Notes under the pieces: model-generated
What the model saw: the letters and a program-made list of their open reading frames with translations, nothing else
Told to the model about the DNA's origin: nothing
The model's database searches: none
Part shown: piece by piece, positions 1-9,530 of the stretch
Layout of the letters: the number at the start of each line of letters is the position of its first letter
How positions within the stretch are numbered: the first letter of the stretch is position 1
Position numbers and translations under genes: made by a program
Origin: Ypsolopha sequella
Lineage: Eukaryota; Arthropoda; Insecta; Lepidoptera; Ypsolophidae
Direction: 5' to 3'
Assembly: GCA_934047225.1 (NCBI GenBank)
Contig: OW204012.1
Location: forward strand, 10,168,001 to 10,232,000
Length of the DNA: 64,000 bases

Positions 1-2
1 TA

Positions 3-171
3 ATAAATCCGATTCTGAAGGCTTTAATTTTAGTTTTAGTGCTGTCAAAACTTAAAGTTTGCCAAAGTAATTTAGCTTCTGTTCCTAAACTTCAAGAACT
101 ATTTCGCAATGAAGAAAATTTAGTTTTGACAGCACTAAAACTAAAATTAAAGCCTTCAGAATCGGCTTTAA
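3..171. mobile_element. MITE, family M1 (TIR ATAAAgCCGATTCTGAAGG)
   Basis: Two arms of about 45 bp are near-perfect reverse complements: left gattctgaaggctttaatt, right aattaaagccttcagaatc. They enclose about 80 bp of unique sequence. The left end lies almost at the window edge. Four more copies are at 16261, 16888, 62500 and 62980. No coding capacity; the open frames across it come from the arms. A non-autonomous DNA transposon is the simplest reading; superfamily unknown. Confidence 0.8.
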
Positions 172-1035
172 TATAAATGAATAAAAATATAAAAAGTACT
201 ATCGATTGGCGTAAGTTTCGTTCGGCAATAGGTTTTAAAAATATGGGCTAATGTGTTGCATCATTCTTGTACTAGTCCATGGAAAATTACCAGTATTTTA
301 GTACCTAATATATATTAAGTCTTTACATATGAAATTGCCGTTTTCTAAAGAGAATTTGAAAGAAGCTTAATTTTCAGTTTTGCATTTTTTTTAGGAATGA
401 CAAATCCAAATTATGTAATTTCTTTTGTGTATGAATGAGAAAACATTAAGGTAACAGCAACATCAATTTAATTTCTGAAAAGTGTCAGCTGTAAAAAATT
501 ATTACGAATCTTATCATGGAAATGGATGGCATTTAAGATGAACTGTTTTTGAAATTTTAATTTTGGTTATCAAAATTGAAAATAAAAACAAAATTGAATA
601 CGTATATTTAAATCCTTGTAATCAACTTTCAAACAAAAAACATATGAAAATAGCTATTTAATAACAGCAACTATAAACTCATGAATCTGTAAGAAAATTT
701 GGGCAATTTCATATGTAAAGACCTATTATTTTTTGTTTACATTGAATTAAAATATATTTCTTGAAATAGTCAGAGTGTCGGTAACGGCGCACGATACCGG
801 ACTTCCCATAGTGCCCCCTTATCTACACCCCAACCCTTGAATTAAAAGCACTGGTACAGTAGTTTCACTATTTATTTATATTTTTCTTCCAACCGGTTTC
901 AAATTTGAATTTATTCAAATACAAATATGTTTATTGAATGAAATAAAAACAGTTACATATGTTGTTGAATTACACATGTACCCTGGACTAGACTATTCTG
1001 ATTCTCAGGGTATTGTCCATGTTTAAATATTAGAT

Positions 1036-1660
1036 CAGGGGTTTCCAAACAACGGCCCGCGGGCCAAGACCGGCCCGCGAGCACCACCAATCCGGACCGC
1101 GGTCGTTGGTGAGACACGCCCGGTTTCTATCCCGCTATACTTTATTTAAAATTCACAAACATATAATATTAACGTGATGCTATTTATAATAGGATCAAAA
1201 TTCACAACCCGTTATTATGCGTATTTGTTTAAAAGTAGCGTTATTATAAGTATGTTATATTTACAACCCTATTTTAAGGTCTGCGCACAAATTCAAATTC
1301 AAATAGTTTATTTTGCAAAGCAGGTATAGATATATACACTTTTTACACGTCAAATTTAATCTAATAAAGAAAATATATGTAATAAAATAATAAATGTACA
1401 TGTACACAGCACGCGCTGCGTCTAATTTCGTCGCAATGGTTAATGTTGCCATGGTTATGTACCAACCGAAATTGCGACCGGATCGGAGTATACTCCTGCG
1501 CCCAGCACAATAGATATCTCACTGACCGGCCAATCCCAATACGAAAATTTGCGCGTCAGAACAACAGTATTTTGGAAACATGAGCTATTATAGTCTTGGC
1601 CCTCGGGACTTAGTGGAGGAATCATTGTGGCCCTTAGGCAAAAAAGTTTGGAGACCCCTG
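1036..1660. mobile_element. Non-autonomous hAT-type element
   Basis: Ends are CAGGGGTTTCCAAAC and GTTTGGAGACCCCTG, a terminal inverted repeat typical of hAT transposons. Subterminal sequence is rich in ggcccgc motifs. The flanking 8-mers (tattagat, gtttagat) agree at six positions, consistent with a decayed 8-bp target duplication. About 625 bp, no transposase frame. Confidence 0.75.
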
Positions 1661-1705
1661 GTTTAGATCATAAACTTTATTGATAAGCTAAATTTTTCTA
1701 TTCTA

Positions 1706-1776
1706 CTATGTCTTCTTCTTCTTAATTCTTTATTGCACAAAACACAGTTTAATGTACAACAGGTGGACTTAATGCT
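1706..1776 (-). mobile_element. LINE 3' tail fragment
   Basis: Read on the minus strand this is a 3' UTR-like stretch with 'gcattaagtccacctgttgt', a 'gtgcaataaag' polyadenylation-type motif and a GAAGAAGAAG tail. The same tail occurs on the plus strand at about 5060-5135. It is a 5'-truncated non-LTR retrotransposon end with no coding sequence left. Confidence 0.6.
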
Positions 1777-1784
1777 AGAAGTAT

Positions 1785-2014
1785 ATACAAGGTGACTTTT
1801 TGATCATCGTCCAAATCAGTAACAATTTTTGTTAAATTAGTAAATTAAAATTTCGGCTTCCCATAGAAATTCAGTTCCACTCCCGAGTGAATCACTATGG
1901 GGAGTCGAAATTTCATTTTACGAATTTCACCAAAATTGTTATTGATCCATGACACTGATCACTTACCAAGCCACCAGTATGAATTTGGACGATGATCAAA
2001 AATTCACCTTGTAT
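1785..2014. mobile_element. MITE, family M2 (TACAAGGTGACTTTTTGATC)
   Basis: About 230 bp with arms of roughly 60 bp: left reads 'ggtgactttttgatcatcgt' and right is its reverse complement ending 'cacctt gta'. Other copies are at 7104-7369 and, split by a mariner, at 51605-53164. The centre carries a second inverted pair (cggcttcccatag / ctatggggagtcg). Non-coding. Confidence 0.8.
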
Positions 2015-2115
2015 AGTATTAGATACTATACTGGGGACCACTTTCGCCGAGCAGTCAAAAACCATGCAGCGACCTGTACATTTTGAAACGATTTTATTTC
2101 TTTGAAATGTTGTTT

Positions 2116-2877
2116 AGGGGTCCATTAATCACGTGAGGCTCGAAAGACAGGTTTGTTAGTTCGGAAAAAAATCACCAAATATCATTACGGGGTGGGGGGG
2201 TGAGATATCACGTGTATTTATTTTTCTTTGAACGCGCAATTTTTAAACGGAAAAACGGTGCGTGACCTTATGACCTTATGATTTTCCAGACCCCCGTTCA
2301 TTAATTAACACTTTCGTCAGGTTCCAACACTGACAGCAGGATAACGTATACAATTTTCAACTCGTGCGATAGAGATGGCAATAGAACTCGTGTCGCGACT
2401 CCTAGTGTATGAACGCGCCCCTGGTGAGCAAAATTTTAAAGACTGTGGCGGCGCCGGGCCACCACTACTACTTTTTTCACAAGGTAATTTATACACAAAA
2501 AAGACGAAATATGCTTTAATTTACTTTATTTGTAAATGAAATGAAATAACATATTTCTTTTTATTTAATGTGAGCTGTGAAGTGGTTTTCCTGATAGTAA
2601 TTTATCGGCTACCTGGCCGACCGAAGTGCCGGTGGGCAAATTCAAATGCCTTGGCGGGCCGCGTGCCTGGGTTTGGCCAGCTTTGCCTTATGACATCAAA
2701 ACTTGGATCTTAATTTAATTTAAAGATAATATTCTGAATTTTTTAATATACTTTGTACCAAAAAAAATATACCTGATCTTGGATAGGGGGGAGGAGAAGT
2801 CTAAATCCTCACCACGTATCCCCATGGGGGGTTTAAAAAGTTGCTAAAAACATCACGTGATTAATGGACGGCCCCTT
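2116..2877. mobile_element. TIR element, family M5, split by a hAT-type insertion
   Basis: Ends are 'ggtccattaatcacgtgagg' and 'cacgtgattaatggacggcc'. A less disturbed copy is at 38634-39016. Internal C/G runs and the pair 'aaaaacggtgcgtgacc' and 'aatattctgaatttttt' match the second copy in order. The 2282-2695 block is absent from that copy and is a later insertion. Confidence 0.7.
2282..2695. mobile_element. hAT-type insertion inside the M5 element
   Basis: The block is bracketed by the 8-mer CCTTATGA at 2274-2281 and 2696-2703, as expected for hAT integration. Most of its body (ctggtgagcaaaattt ... ggtttggccagctttg) repeats the element at 31771-32056. The right end matches that family's TIR; the left end has decayed or been rearranged. 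No transposase frame. Confidence 0.65.
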
Positions 2878-3256
2878 AGTATATGTTTTCAGAAAGTGTA
2901 ATCAGTGTGTTTACTGTCCTATGTATAGCTTTTTTATAAGGCATAGCCGGAGAAGGATGAGGTGGAATATAATCGTGTTTTTTAAACACAAATTATTTTT
3001 TAATTAGATTGAAGTAGATGAGTTGAAATAAGGTCTATCTAAAACTATAGCAATATAAATGACACGAACGAATGAAAAATTTTAAAGTCTAGTATTTGTT
3101 TTTAAAAGTTTTGTGTAAGTTACTAAGTAATAAAAATTATACATACTTAACTATATGATATTAACTATTATGATAGTTTTAATGTAAATTATTTATTATG
3201 TTTTTGTTTATGAAACGCCCAACGATGCTTTATTTAAAGATTACCATTTGGATTAG

Positions 3257-3373
3257 GTACAGTGGAGACCGCATCAAGTAAGACACATTGGACTTTGTAC
3301 CTATCTTATATTTTTCTCTGTAGGGGCTAATGTCGTACTGCAAGTGTATAGCTTGATGTGGTCTCCACTGTAC
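3257..3373. mobile_element. Short MITE, family M4 (GTACAGTGGAGACC)
   Basis: About 117 bp with near-perfect 22-bp arms: 'gtacagtggagaccgcatca' and its reverse complement. A second copy in opposite orientation is at 20211-20328 and a partial third at about 47000-47085. Non-coding. Confidence 0.75.
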
Positions 3374-3389
3374 TAGCTAAAATATATAA

Positions 3390-4205
3390 GGTGACATTAA
3401 TTTGTGCAGCCAAATTCATACTGGAGGCTTGGTAAGGTATCAATCAGTATCACGGAAACAGTATTTGCGAATTTCGCTAAATAAAATGTTTAATTGACTC
3501 GAGGCTCGGCACAAACCAATTAGCTACGAGTATTAGGAATTCAAATTCAAAATTCAAATAGGAATTAGGAATGTTATCAACAAGTGAGAATTTTTTCCGC
3601 CACTGCCGGCGTAATGCAGGGAAGGGTACAAAGCAAGGAAATAGAGATTGGATAGTATGGAATGACTTGCTGTAGAGAACAAGAAAAAATAAATTACGAA
3701 TTTCACAAAAAAGGTCATCGAACTTTGATACCGAGAACTAATCATCTTTCATATGAATTTGACTGCATAAATTGAGAGGCTATGCGAATTTTATTTTTGT
3801 CACTGTCACTCCAAGCGCAAAATCGCGCAGTGTGAGAGGGGCGGATTCAGGGCAAAGGGGAAAAAAGTTGGTCTTATATTTTTATTAAAAAAACTAAAAT
3901 AGCTAGCAAAATTTCAAATATCAAATCTCTAGATATTGTTGAAACACACCTAATAAAATATGTTTGAGTTCTATATATGGTTCCTATTCGTCAAACGAGA
4001 ACAAAAAGTGTGTTTGAAGACCTCATCTCAACAATTATTTCTATCGAGGAAAATTTATCCAAACATGTTTTCCAATTTCAAAACCCTTGATTATATAGTC
4101 AAAATGCACATACCAGAATTTTATTTAAATTTCCCGTGTATTTAATGAGATACACAGAAAAGAAACACCCGTATTTTTTTCGCATATCGCCTTAATGTCA
4201 CCTTC
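3390..4205. mobile_element. MITE, family M2-like, split by a TTAA element
   Basis: The left arm ('aaggtgacattaatttgtgc agccaaattcatactgg') and right arm ('atatgaatttgactgcataa' continuing after 4195 with 'tgtcacc') belong together. An undisturbed relative is at 14303-14573, whose right end reads 'ggctgcattaattaatgtca'. The insertion at 3776-4191 sits exactly at the TTAA of that sequence. Confidence 0.7.
3776..4191 (+). mobile_element. piggyBac-like MITE, TTAA target (copy 1)
   Basis: Ends are GAGGCTATGCG and CGCATATCGCC; flanks are TTGA (mutated TTAA, 3772-3775) and TTAA (4192-4195). Copies at 24962-25379 and, reversed, 39484-39867 share the body and ends. TTAA targets and short imperfect TIRs point to the piggyBac superfamily. 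The 61-codon open frame inside is not conserved coding sequence. Confidence 0.8.
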
Positions 4206-4763
4206 TATAGTCGTTGTATTTAGTTAAATTTACCGAGCTTTAAATTGATTAAATTTTTTCATGTTAAGAACAAACTCTGGTGAAATGTTTGTATATTATC
4301 AATCCAAAATTATTGGATTGACTTTTTATAAGACTGTTTTTAGAAAACGCTTTACTTCATTCCATATAAGAGTAGAAATATTTTTGGTTTTTAAAAGGTA
4401 ATATAATCGAATTAATCCTATAAATATACCAAAATAAAAGAGCTGTACTCCTTTGTCTGCCGTACAAAGAAGTAGGGCGGCGAAGCAATCCTAGTTCATA
4501 CAAACGAAATATCAAAATCATTTGTAAATCGTAGATATTCTTAAGGTAGTGTGTATTTATTCCGATTGCATTACAGACTATCTAGGTTCCTAAATTTATA
4601 TTAAATAAGAACACTGATTTATTTAATGAAATATGATGAAAATTATTAGTTATTAGTTATTAAAGTTATTAGTTAAATAAAAGTTATTAGTTAAAGTTAT
4701 TAGTATTTAATTACAGAACTATATATCTAATAAATATAATTTTAGCTATATAAGCTTTTTATT

Positions 4764-4926
4764 TGTAGTTTTAAGCAATTATAATAATTAAAAAAAGATA
4801 AACTTTATATTTTTTTGAAATATTTCGGCCTCATCGACTGATGACGGCCTCACTGATGAGGCCGAAATATTTCGAAAAAATATAAAGTTTATCTTTTTTT
4901 AATTATTATAATTGCTTAAAACTACA
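4764..4926. repeat. Near-perfect 160-bp hairpin
   Basis: Arms of about 70 bp (left starting tgtagttttaagcaatt, right ending aattgcttaaaactaca) flank a short centre reading 'gactgatgacggcctcactg'. Such long, little-diverged arms suggest a recent foldback insertion. Non-coding. Confidence 0.75.
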
Positions 4927-5029
4927 AAAAAAAAAAAAGAACTATATATCAGTACATAAATGTATTTTTGACTAAAAAAATTGAAAAGCCTTTTTGCACA
5001 CCTGCCTCTGTAACTTTCTTGTACTTTCT

Positions 5030-5135
5030 ATCGGGTTGACTGGGAGAAAATGCTTCTAGCATTAAGTCCACCTGTTGTACATTAAACTGTGTTTTGTGCA
5101 ATAAAGAATTCGGAAGAAGAAGAAGAAAAATAAGC
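5030..5135 (+). mobile_element. LINE 3' tail fragment
   Basis: Contains 'gcattaagtccacctgttgt', 'ctgtgttttgtgcaataaag' and an AGAAGAAGAAG tail, matching the reverse-strand tail at 1706-1776. No coding part remains. Confidence 0.6.
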
Positions 5136-5888
5136 TTTCTATGGAAATTTTAAATTGTTTATATGCCGTCTTTAAATCAGTGTCCTTTCAAAATATATAT
5201 TTAGGAACCTAGATATTCTGTACTCCAATCGGAATAAACACACACTATACTAAAAATATCTATGATTTACTAATGGTTTTGGTATTTCGTTTGTATGAAC
5301 TAGGCATGCTCCGCAGGCCTCTTAAGAGATTATATTACTTTTAAAAAGCCAAAATATTTCTAATGTTATCTGGAATGAAGTATAGTAAAATTAAAATAAA
5401 TACTTTTCGAACAAAATTATAATGTAAGTATTTATAGAAGTTTGCTAAAATAAATATTAAATATTAAACATTTTTGTTTTTCAATAAAAAAAAATTTATG
5501 AAAGAAAAATTTTACGACGGCTGTATATCATCCAAAGATTTCGAAAGTTAAGATGAGCCCTGGCACCTAAAATCTATTGCATTGTTTTTGAATGTGTGCA
5601 TTAACATAATGCCGACGCGCGCACACTTATGAGTGCGCAATCTGTCTACCTACGGTCAGCAAACTGATCAGACTAATAAAGTTGTTAAAATTATTAACTT
5701 TAAGTGCACTTAATGCGTCCAACTATCACTGTGTTCAGATGAGCACTGATTCCAAACGTGTGAGCGTCACCCATTTAAAGGTGGAAACATTTTGGTGCTG
5801 TCATAGTACGGTAAGGGCTTATCTTTACTTTTGAAATGAAACTTGAGAATAAAACATGATTGTTGTAAAACGGCTAACCTGTCCGACC

Positions 5889-5990
5889 ACACCAGTGTTG
5901 CCAGACACACTGTAATTACAGTAGATCTACGGTAATTCAACACAATCTACTGTACACTGTAGCATTTAATAAAATTACAGTGTATGGAGA
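5889..5990. mobile_element. Truncated hAT-like end
   Basis: Starts CAGTGTTGCCAGACACACTG, a hAT-style end, and runs to 'attacagtgtatgg', where the GC-rich repeat begins. No right terminus is visible. Tentative. Confidence 0.35.
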
Positions 5991-6235
5991 CGCTATAGCG
6001 CGCTCGCTCGCTCAAAGCGCTCGACACTAGGTTCGTGATGTGCGCTCGATCACTGACGCTGCTCCCCGCCTCCCCGCACACCGCCGTCGAGAGAGCGCAA
6101 GTCACTCGAGCCGGACAAGACGCGCGAGATGCGACCCATGGCCGGCCCTACATTTGTTCTCTCCGCCGGCGCCATCGCAAAAAGAACCGCTTGGCGCGCC
6201 TCTCGAAGCCTGAAGCTATGGCCGAGGGGTTAGGG
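5991..6235 (+). repeat. GC-rich dispersed repeat, copy 1 (5'-truncated)
   Basis: Shares 'gcgcgctcgctcgctcaaag' through 'gcctgaagctatggccgagg' with copies at 6589-6924 and 41643-42004. It is visibly much richer in G+C than its surroundings. The open frame encoding an RRRRKKNRL-type stretch comes from base composition; there is no sign of a real protein. It lacks the left inverted end seen in the other two copies. Confidence 0.7.
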
Positions 6236-6391
6236 CTACCCACATAAATGCGCGGGAGTCGGGTGGCGTCTCACACTCCCCGCGTCCCCTACTACCGAGT
6301 ATGCCGATATTTGTAAGCGTGCGTTCCGGCCGTTTTATATGAAGACTTAATACTGTTACTTTTCTCCACTATGACGTAAGTTTCTTTCCAG

Positions 6392-6511
6392 AGAGAGCTT
6401 CACCCTGCAACTGCTAGCAAAGTTCAAGGACAAGTTGGCGTCCATCAAAGAGTCCCACGCCGAACCGACGAAGGAGACAACGGATGATGATGACGTCAGC
6501 ACTGATGACTG
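6392..6511 (+). CDS. CWC27: CWC27 spliceosome-associated cyclophilin-like protein, penultimate exon
   Basis: A 120-bp internal exon. The acceptor is tttctttccag at 6381-6391 and the donor TG|GTGAGG at 6511/6512. With one leading base and two trailing bases it encodes ESFTLQLLAKFKDKLASIKE followed by an acidic DDDDVSTDD segment; the split codon joins to the next exon as W. This matches the C-terminal region of CWC27, a peptidyl-prolyl isomerase-like component of the activated spliceosome in the nucleus, where 'LLxxFKxKL' and an acidic patch follow the coiled region. The cyclophilin domain would be in upstream exons, which I could not find in 1-6390, so the preceding intron is probably long. 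GC-rich repeat copies lie on both sides of the exon. Confidence 0.85.
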
Positions 6512-6588
6512 GTGAGGTTTTACTTATTCCGCCTTTTTCGTAACCGTACCTCAAATTTAAAAAAAAAGTCGAGGGCTTTCTTACGCCA

Positions 6589-6924
6589 GGGCCACAGCTT
6601 CAGGCTTCTGGCGGCGCTTCCAGGTGGTTTTTGCGACGGGCTTTGCCCTGCCACGACACCCGCCGGCACCTTCATGTATAGCGCGCTCGCTCGCTCAAAG
6701 CGCTCGACACTAGGTTCGTTCTGTGCGCTCGATCACTGTTTCAACCGCCCGCCTCCCCGCACACCGCCGTCGCGAGAGCGCAAGTCACTCGAAGCCGGAC
6801 AAGACGCGCGAGCGGCGACCCATGGCCGGCTCTATACAACTTCATACATTTGTTCTCTCCGCCGGCGCCGTCGCAAGAAGAACCGCTTAGCGCCTTTCGA
6901 AGCCTGAAGCTGTGGCCGAGGGGT
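6589..6924 (+). repeat. GC-rich dispersed repeat, copy 2, with inverted ends
   Basis: Left end 'ggccacagcttcaggcttct' is the reverse complement of the right end 'gcctgaagctgtggcc'. The body matches the copies at 5991 and 41643. It lies wholly inside the last CWC27 intron. The inverted ends suggest a DNA element of unknown superfamily. Confidence 0.65.
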
Positions 6925-6999
6925 TAGGATGCCGAGTTGAAACGAAAGCTTTCTCATGAGGAGTATTTGTGCCCGAGGAACGGTGATCAGGATTGTCGT

Positions 7000-7100
7000 T
7001 GGTAAAACGCGGGTATACCGAGTGTAGACTGTGACTTGCAATTCACAGTTCACACTCTGGAACACCTCTGACAACCCGTCGGAATTCATGTCGTGACGAC
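7000..7100. repeat. Dispersed repeat 'gtgactgcgacttgc' type, copy 1
   Basis: A segment of about 85 bp containing 'gtgacttgcaattcacagtt' and 'gaacacctctgac' recurs near 15095-15185 and 34418-34480. It can form a small hairpin (ccgagtgt / acactcgg in the 34-kb copy). Family unknown. Confidence 0.5.
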
Positions 7101-7103
7101 ATA

Positions 7104-7369
7104 TACAAGGTGAATTTGTGAACATCGTCCAAATTCATACTTGAGCCTTGGTAAGTGATCAGCATCATGAACCAATAACGATTTTTGTAAAATTCATAAA
7201 ATGAAATTTCGACTCCCCATAGTGATCCACTCAGGACTGGGAGTGAATTACTATGGGAAGTCGAAATTTCATTATACGAATTTTACAAAAATTGTTATCG
7301 ATTCATGATGCTGATCACTTATCAAGCCTCCAGTATGAATTTGGACGATGATGGAAAAGTCACCTTGTA
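7104..7369. mobile_element. MITE, family M2, copy 2
   Basis: Arms 'tacaaggtgaatttgtgaac' and its counterpart ending 'gtcaccttgta' enclose the same centre as the copy at 1785. It sits in the last CWC27 intron, about 150 bp upstream of the final exon. Confidence 0.8.
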
Positions 7370-7516
7370 GATATTTGTATTATTTTATAACAACCCGTAT
7401 AGATAATATATTAGAGTGCATTACTGCATTACAAACTAAAAGTGAACTTACTTTGTGTTAAATAAATGATTAAAAAAAATTGGGCGATGGTCACAAATTC
7501 ACTTTATATGTTTCAG

Positions 7517-7667
7517 GCTCGGTCACACGCTCCACTTCGAAGCCAAGGCGCCGGTACTGGCGCGCGACGCGTCCAGTAAGGGAGACGATTGGTTCGATAT
7601 CTACGACCCGCGGAACCCGATCAACAAGCGGAAACGGGACAACCCTGGACGGAATAACAAGAAGTAA
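7517..7667 (+). CDS. CWC27: CWC27 C-terminal exon with stop
   Basis: The acceptor is tatgtttcag (7507-7516). The exon completes a W codon and then encodes LGHTLHFEAKAPVLARDASS, KGDDWFDIYDPRNPINKRKR and DNPGRNNKK, ending at TAA 7665-7667. The 'W-x-x-H-x-L-x-F' start and the 'F-x-I-Y-D-P-R-N-P-x-N-K-R' block are the conserved C-terminal signature of CWC27. This tail is largely extended and basic, and in the family it binds other spliceosome components. The frame is intact across the junction, so the gene looks functional. An AATAAA at 7855-7860 fits as the polyadenylation signal. Confidence 0.9.
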
Positions 7668-7854
7668 CTCTACAGTAGAGCCACTGAGTGATGGCGCCTA
7701 TGACGTTTAAATGCATACAAAGTATCGTAATTATTTATAAGCAACTGTGAATTAAAAAATGTAATACTTCATTGTTGATAGTGATGTACTACTTGTTTCG
7801 GTTATTATTTTTCGATTTGAATGTTGCTTTATTGTGCAATAGAATTCGTATAGA

Positions 7855-7860
7855 AATAAA
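7855..7860 (+). promoter_or_regulatory. Polyadenylation signal of CWC27
   Basis: AATAAA lies 188 bp after the CWC27 stop codon in AT-rich sequence followed by T-rich sequence. It is the first good match downstream on the coding strand. Confidence 0.6.
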
Positions 7861-8640
7861 TATATATTTTTTTAAGTTTCTCATTTTTAGGTCGTGTTTG
7901 AGGTCGCCAAGTTACGCAATAATATTTAATTAAAAACAAAACAATGACGAAGTTAAACTAAACGAAAATAAATGATAATAAAATCCTTTTTTCGATTTAG
8001 ATATTTAAACATCTCTTGGGGGCCCCGGGGCACTACACCGCATAGCCCTCCGGTAGCTACGCCACTGGTGTTGTCACATTTTCCTTTTGTACCATTATGT
8101 TGAATGTTGAATTACGTGTCTAATGTTGAGTAAACTCACACTTGATTTTTATTTTTCACCGAAATTTGAAATGTACCTCATCACTAAATGCAGCTGTCAT
8201 AAATGCCATCACTCAGTGGCCCTACTTTAGCAGTGTATTATGTAAATAACTATAACTTAATCAATATTATATATTGAATTCCTCTAAAGCCTTTTTTTCT
8301 ATTCGCCCGTTACCAGCGCAAAACACGCTTCTAGAGTTCTGTGTCGAGCGTCCTGCTTAAAACTGCTAGCGATTCCCATAGCTTAATTTCTAAGTTTCTT
8401 TTTTTTGTATTGAAAAAAATATATTTGATTTATTGATATTTTATCTATGGATTCTACTTATAAACATAGTGTCAAAAAAAAAGTTTTCCACCCCCTTTTT
8501 TCTTTGTTTTCAAACGTTCGTTTCAAGAACGTGGTTAAGAGATCAACTTGATTTTTTTTTATAAAATTGGTAATAGAAATATGAAGGGATTCTACTTAAA
8601 TCTAATATTTTTCTCTACAAATAGTATTAGCTAAAAACAC

Positions 8641-9186
8641 TACGGTCTCTCTTGTCGGCGCAGCGCTGGCCGTTGGTCCCGCCATGGCAACCTCAATGAC
8701 GTCATTCGGCGGGCCCTTGCGACTGTCAACGTGCCGGCTATTTTAGAGCCAAACGGCATCGCACGTGACGACGGTAAGAGGCCCGACGGGATGACGCTCA
8801 TACCATGGCAGAATGGCCGCTCACTGGTGTGGGACGCGACGTGTGTCGACACGCTTGCTGCGTCTCACGTCCAGTCAACCGCTGTCACGGCTGGTGCTGC
8901 GGCGGCAATGGCTGAGCGCAACAAGCGGCGCAAATATGCAGCTCTTGGTGAGGGTTACATGTTTGTGCCGTTTGGGGTCGAGACGTTTGGGCCGTGGGGA
9001 CCTGATGCTCCGCAACTCTACAAGCAACTTGCATCGCGTCTGGTGGATGCCTCAGGGGACCCAAGGGCTGGAGCTTACCTCGGGCAACGAATCAGCCTTG
9101 CCATCCAACGAGGTAACGCCGCCAGTGTCCTGGGTACCCTGCCCGGCGATAGCGATGACTTAAATAATGTCTTTTATTTGTTTTAA
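8641..9186 (+). pseudogene. Retroelement C-terminal nuclease-like domain remnant
   Basis: A continuous frame without a proper start reads YGLSCRRSAGRWSRHGNLND, then LEPNGIARDDGKRPDGMTLI, then LVWDATCVDT and ends QRISLAIQRGNAASVLGTLP ... VFYLF. This is the well-conserved C-terminus of a reverse-transcriptase-bearing element widespread in invertebrates. The PDG ... WDATCV spacing resembles a PD-(D/E)xK nuclease core (inference). The frame opens abruptly at 8641 with no upstream homology, typical of 5' truncation. An AT-rich 3' UTR follows to about 9270. A second, shorter copy of the same C-terminus lies at 63499-63613. The frame is intact, so the insertion is fairly young. Confidence 0.75.
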
Positions 9187-9476
9187 ATTAATTTATTTTT
9201 TAGGCGTTTAGTTTGTTTAAGTTTTAAGTATTTTAGTTTAATAAATGGAAATTTACTGAATTTTCCACGGATTTTAAAACACTAATTTGTTGTTTCATAT
9301 TAGTATTAAGCGTCCAAGAAAAAGAGGCTAGTGAGCCAACATATAATCGCCTCTATTAAAAGCAAATAAGGTATTTCCCATTGGACTTATTGTGCTGGAC
9401 GGGTAATAAAAAAGTTGCTAGGGTAGGCCATCCTCTTAAGTAATAATTTTGTGCAGAAATCAGTTATAAAAAATCA

Positions 9477-9530
9477 TTCATTCGAAAACGCAGCTCGGTC
9501 TTCGGTCTCGCCAAAGACACTTCAGCAGAG
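9477..9530 (+). repeat. Unit of the 'ggtctcgccaaagac' Helitron-associated repeat
   Basis: 'gctcggtcttcggtctcgcc aaagac' followed by 'agcagag' repeats the degenerate tandem units inside the Helitron-like element at 57605-57985. The unit resumes at 10115 ('cagcagaggatc') after the hAT-type insertion, so the surrounding 9.3-10.2 kb is probably an old Helitron copy. Confidence 0.55.

Larger units (their letters stand above)
4351..5381. mobile_element. Large foldback element with two inner insertions
   Basis: Left arm (about 4351-4620) and right arm (about 5190-5381) are imperfect reverse complements. Paired segments include tttacttcattcc with ggaatgaagta, 'atttcgtttgtatgaacta' with its complement near 4497, and 'cggaataaacacacac' with its complement near 4555. 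The loop holds the smaller hairpin at 4764-4926 and a LINE tail at about 5030-5135. Confidence 0.65.

Noticed and set aside
6035..6907. Arginine-rich frames (RRRRKKNRL)
   Set aside because: They lie in the GC-rich dispersed repeat, and the reading frame is not consistently kept among the three copies.
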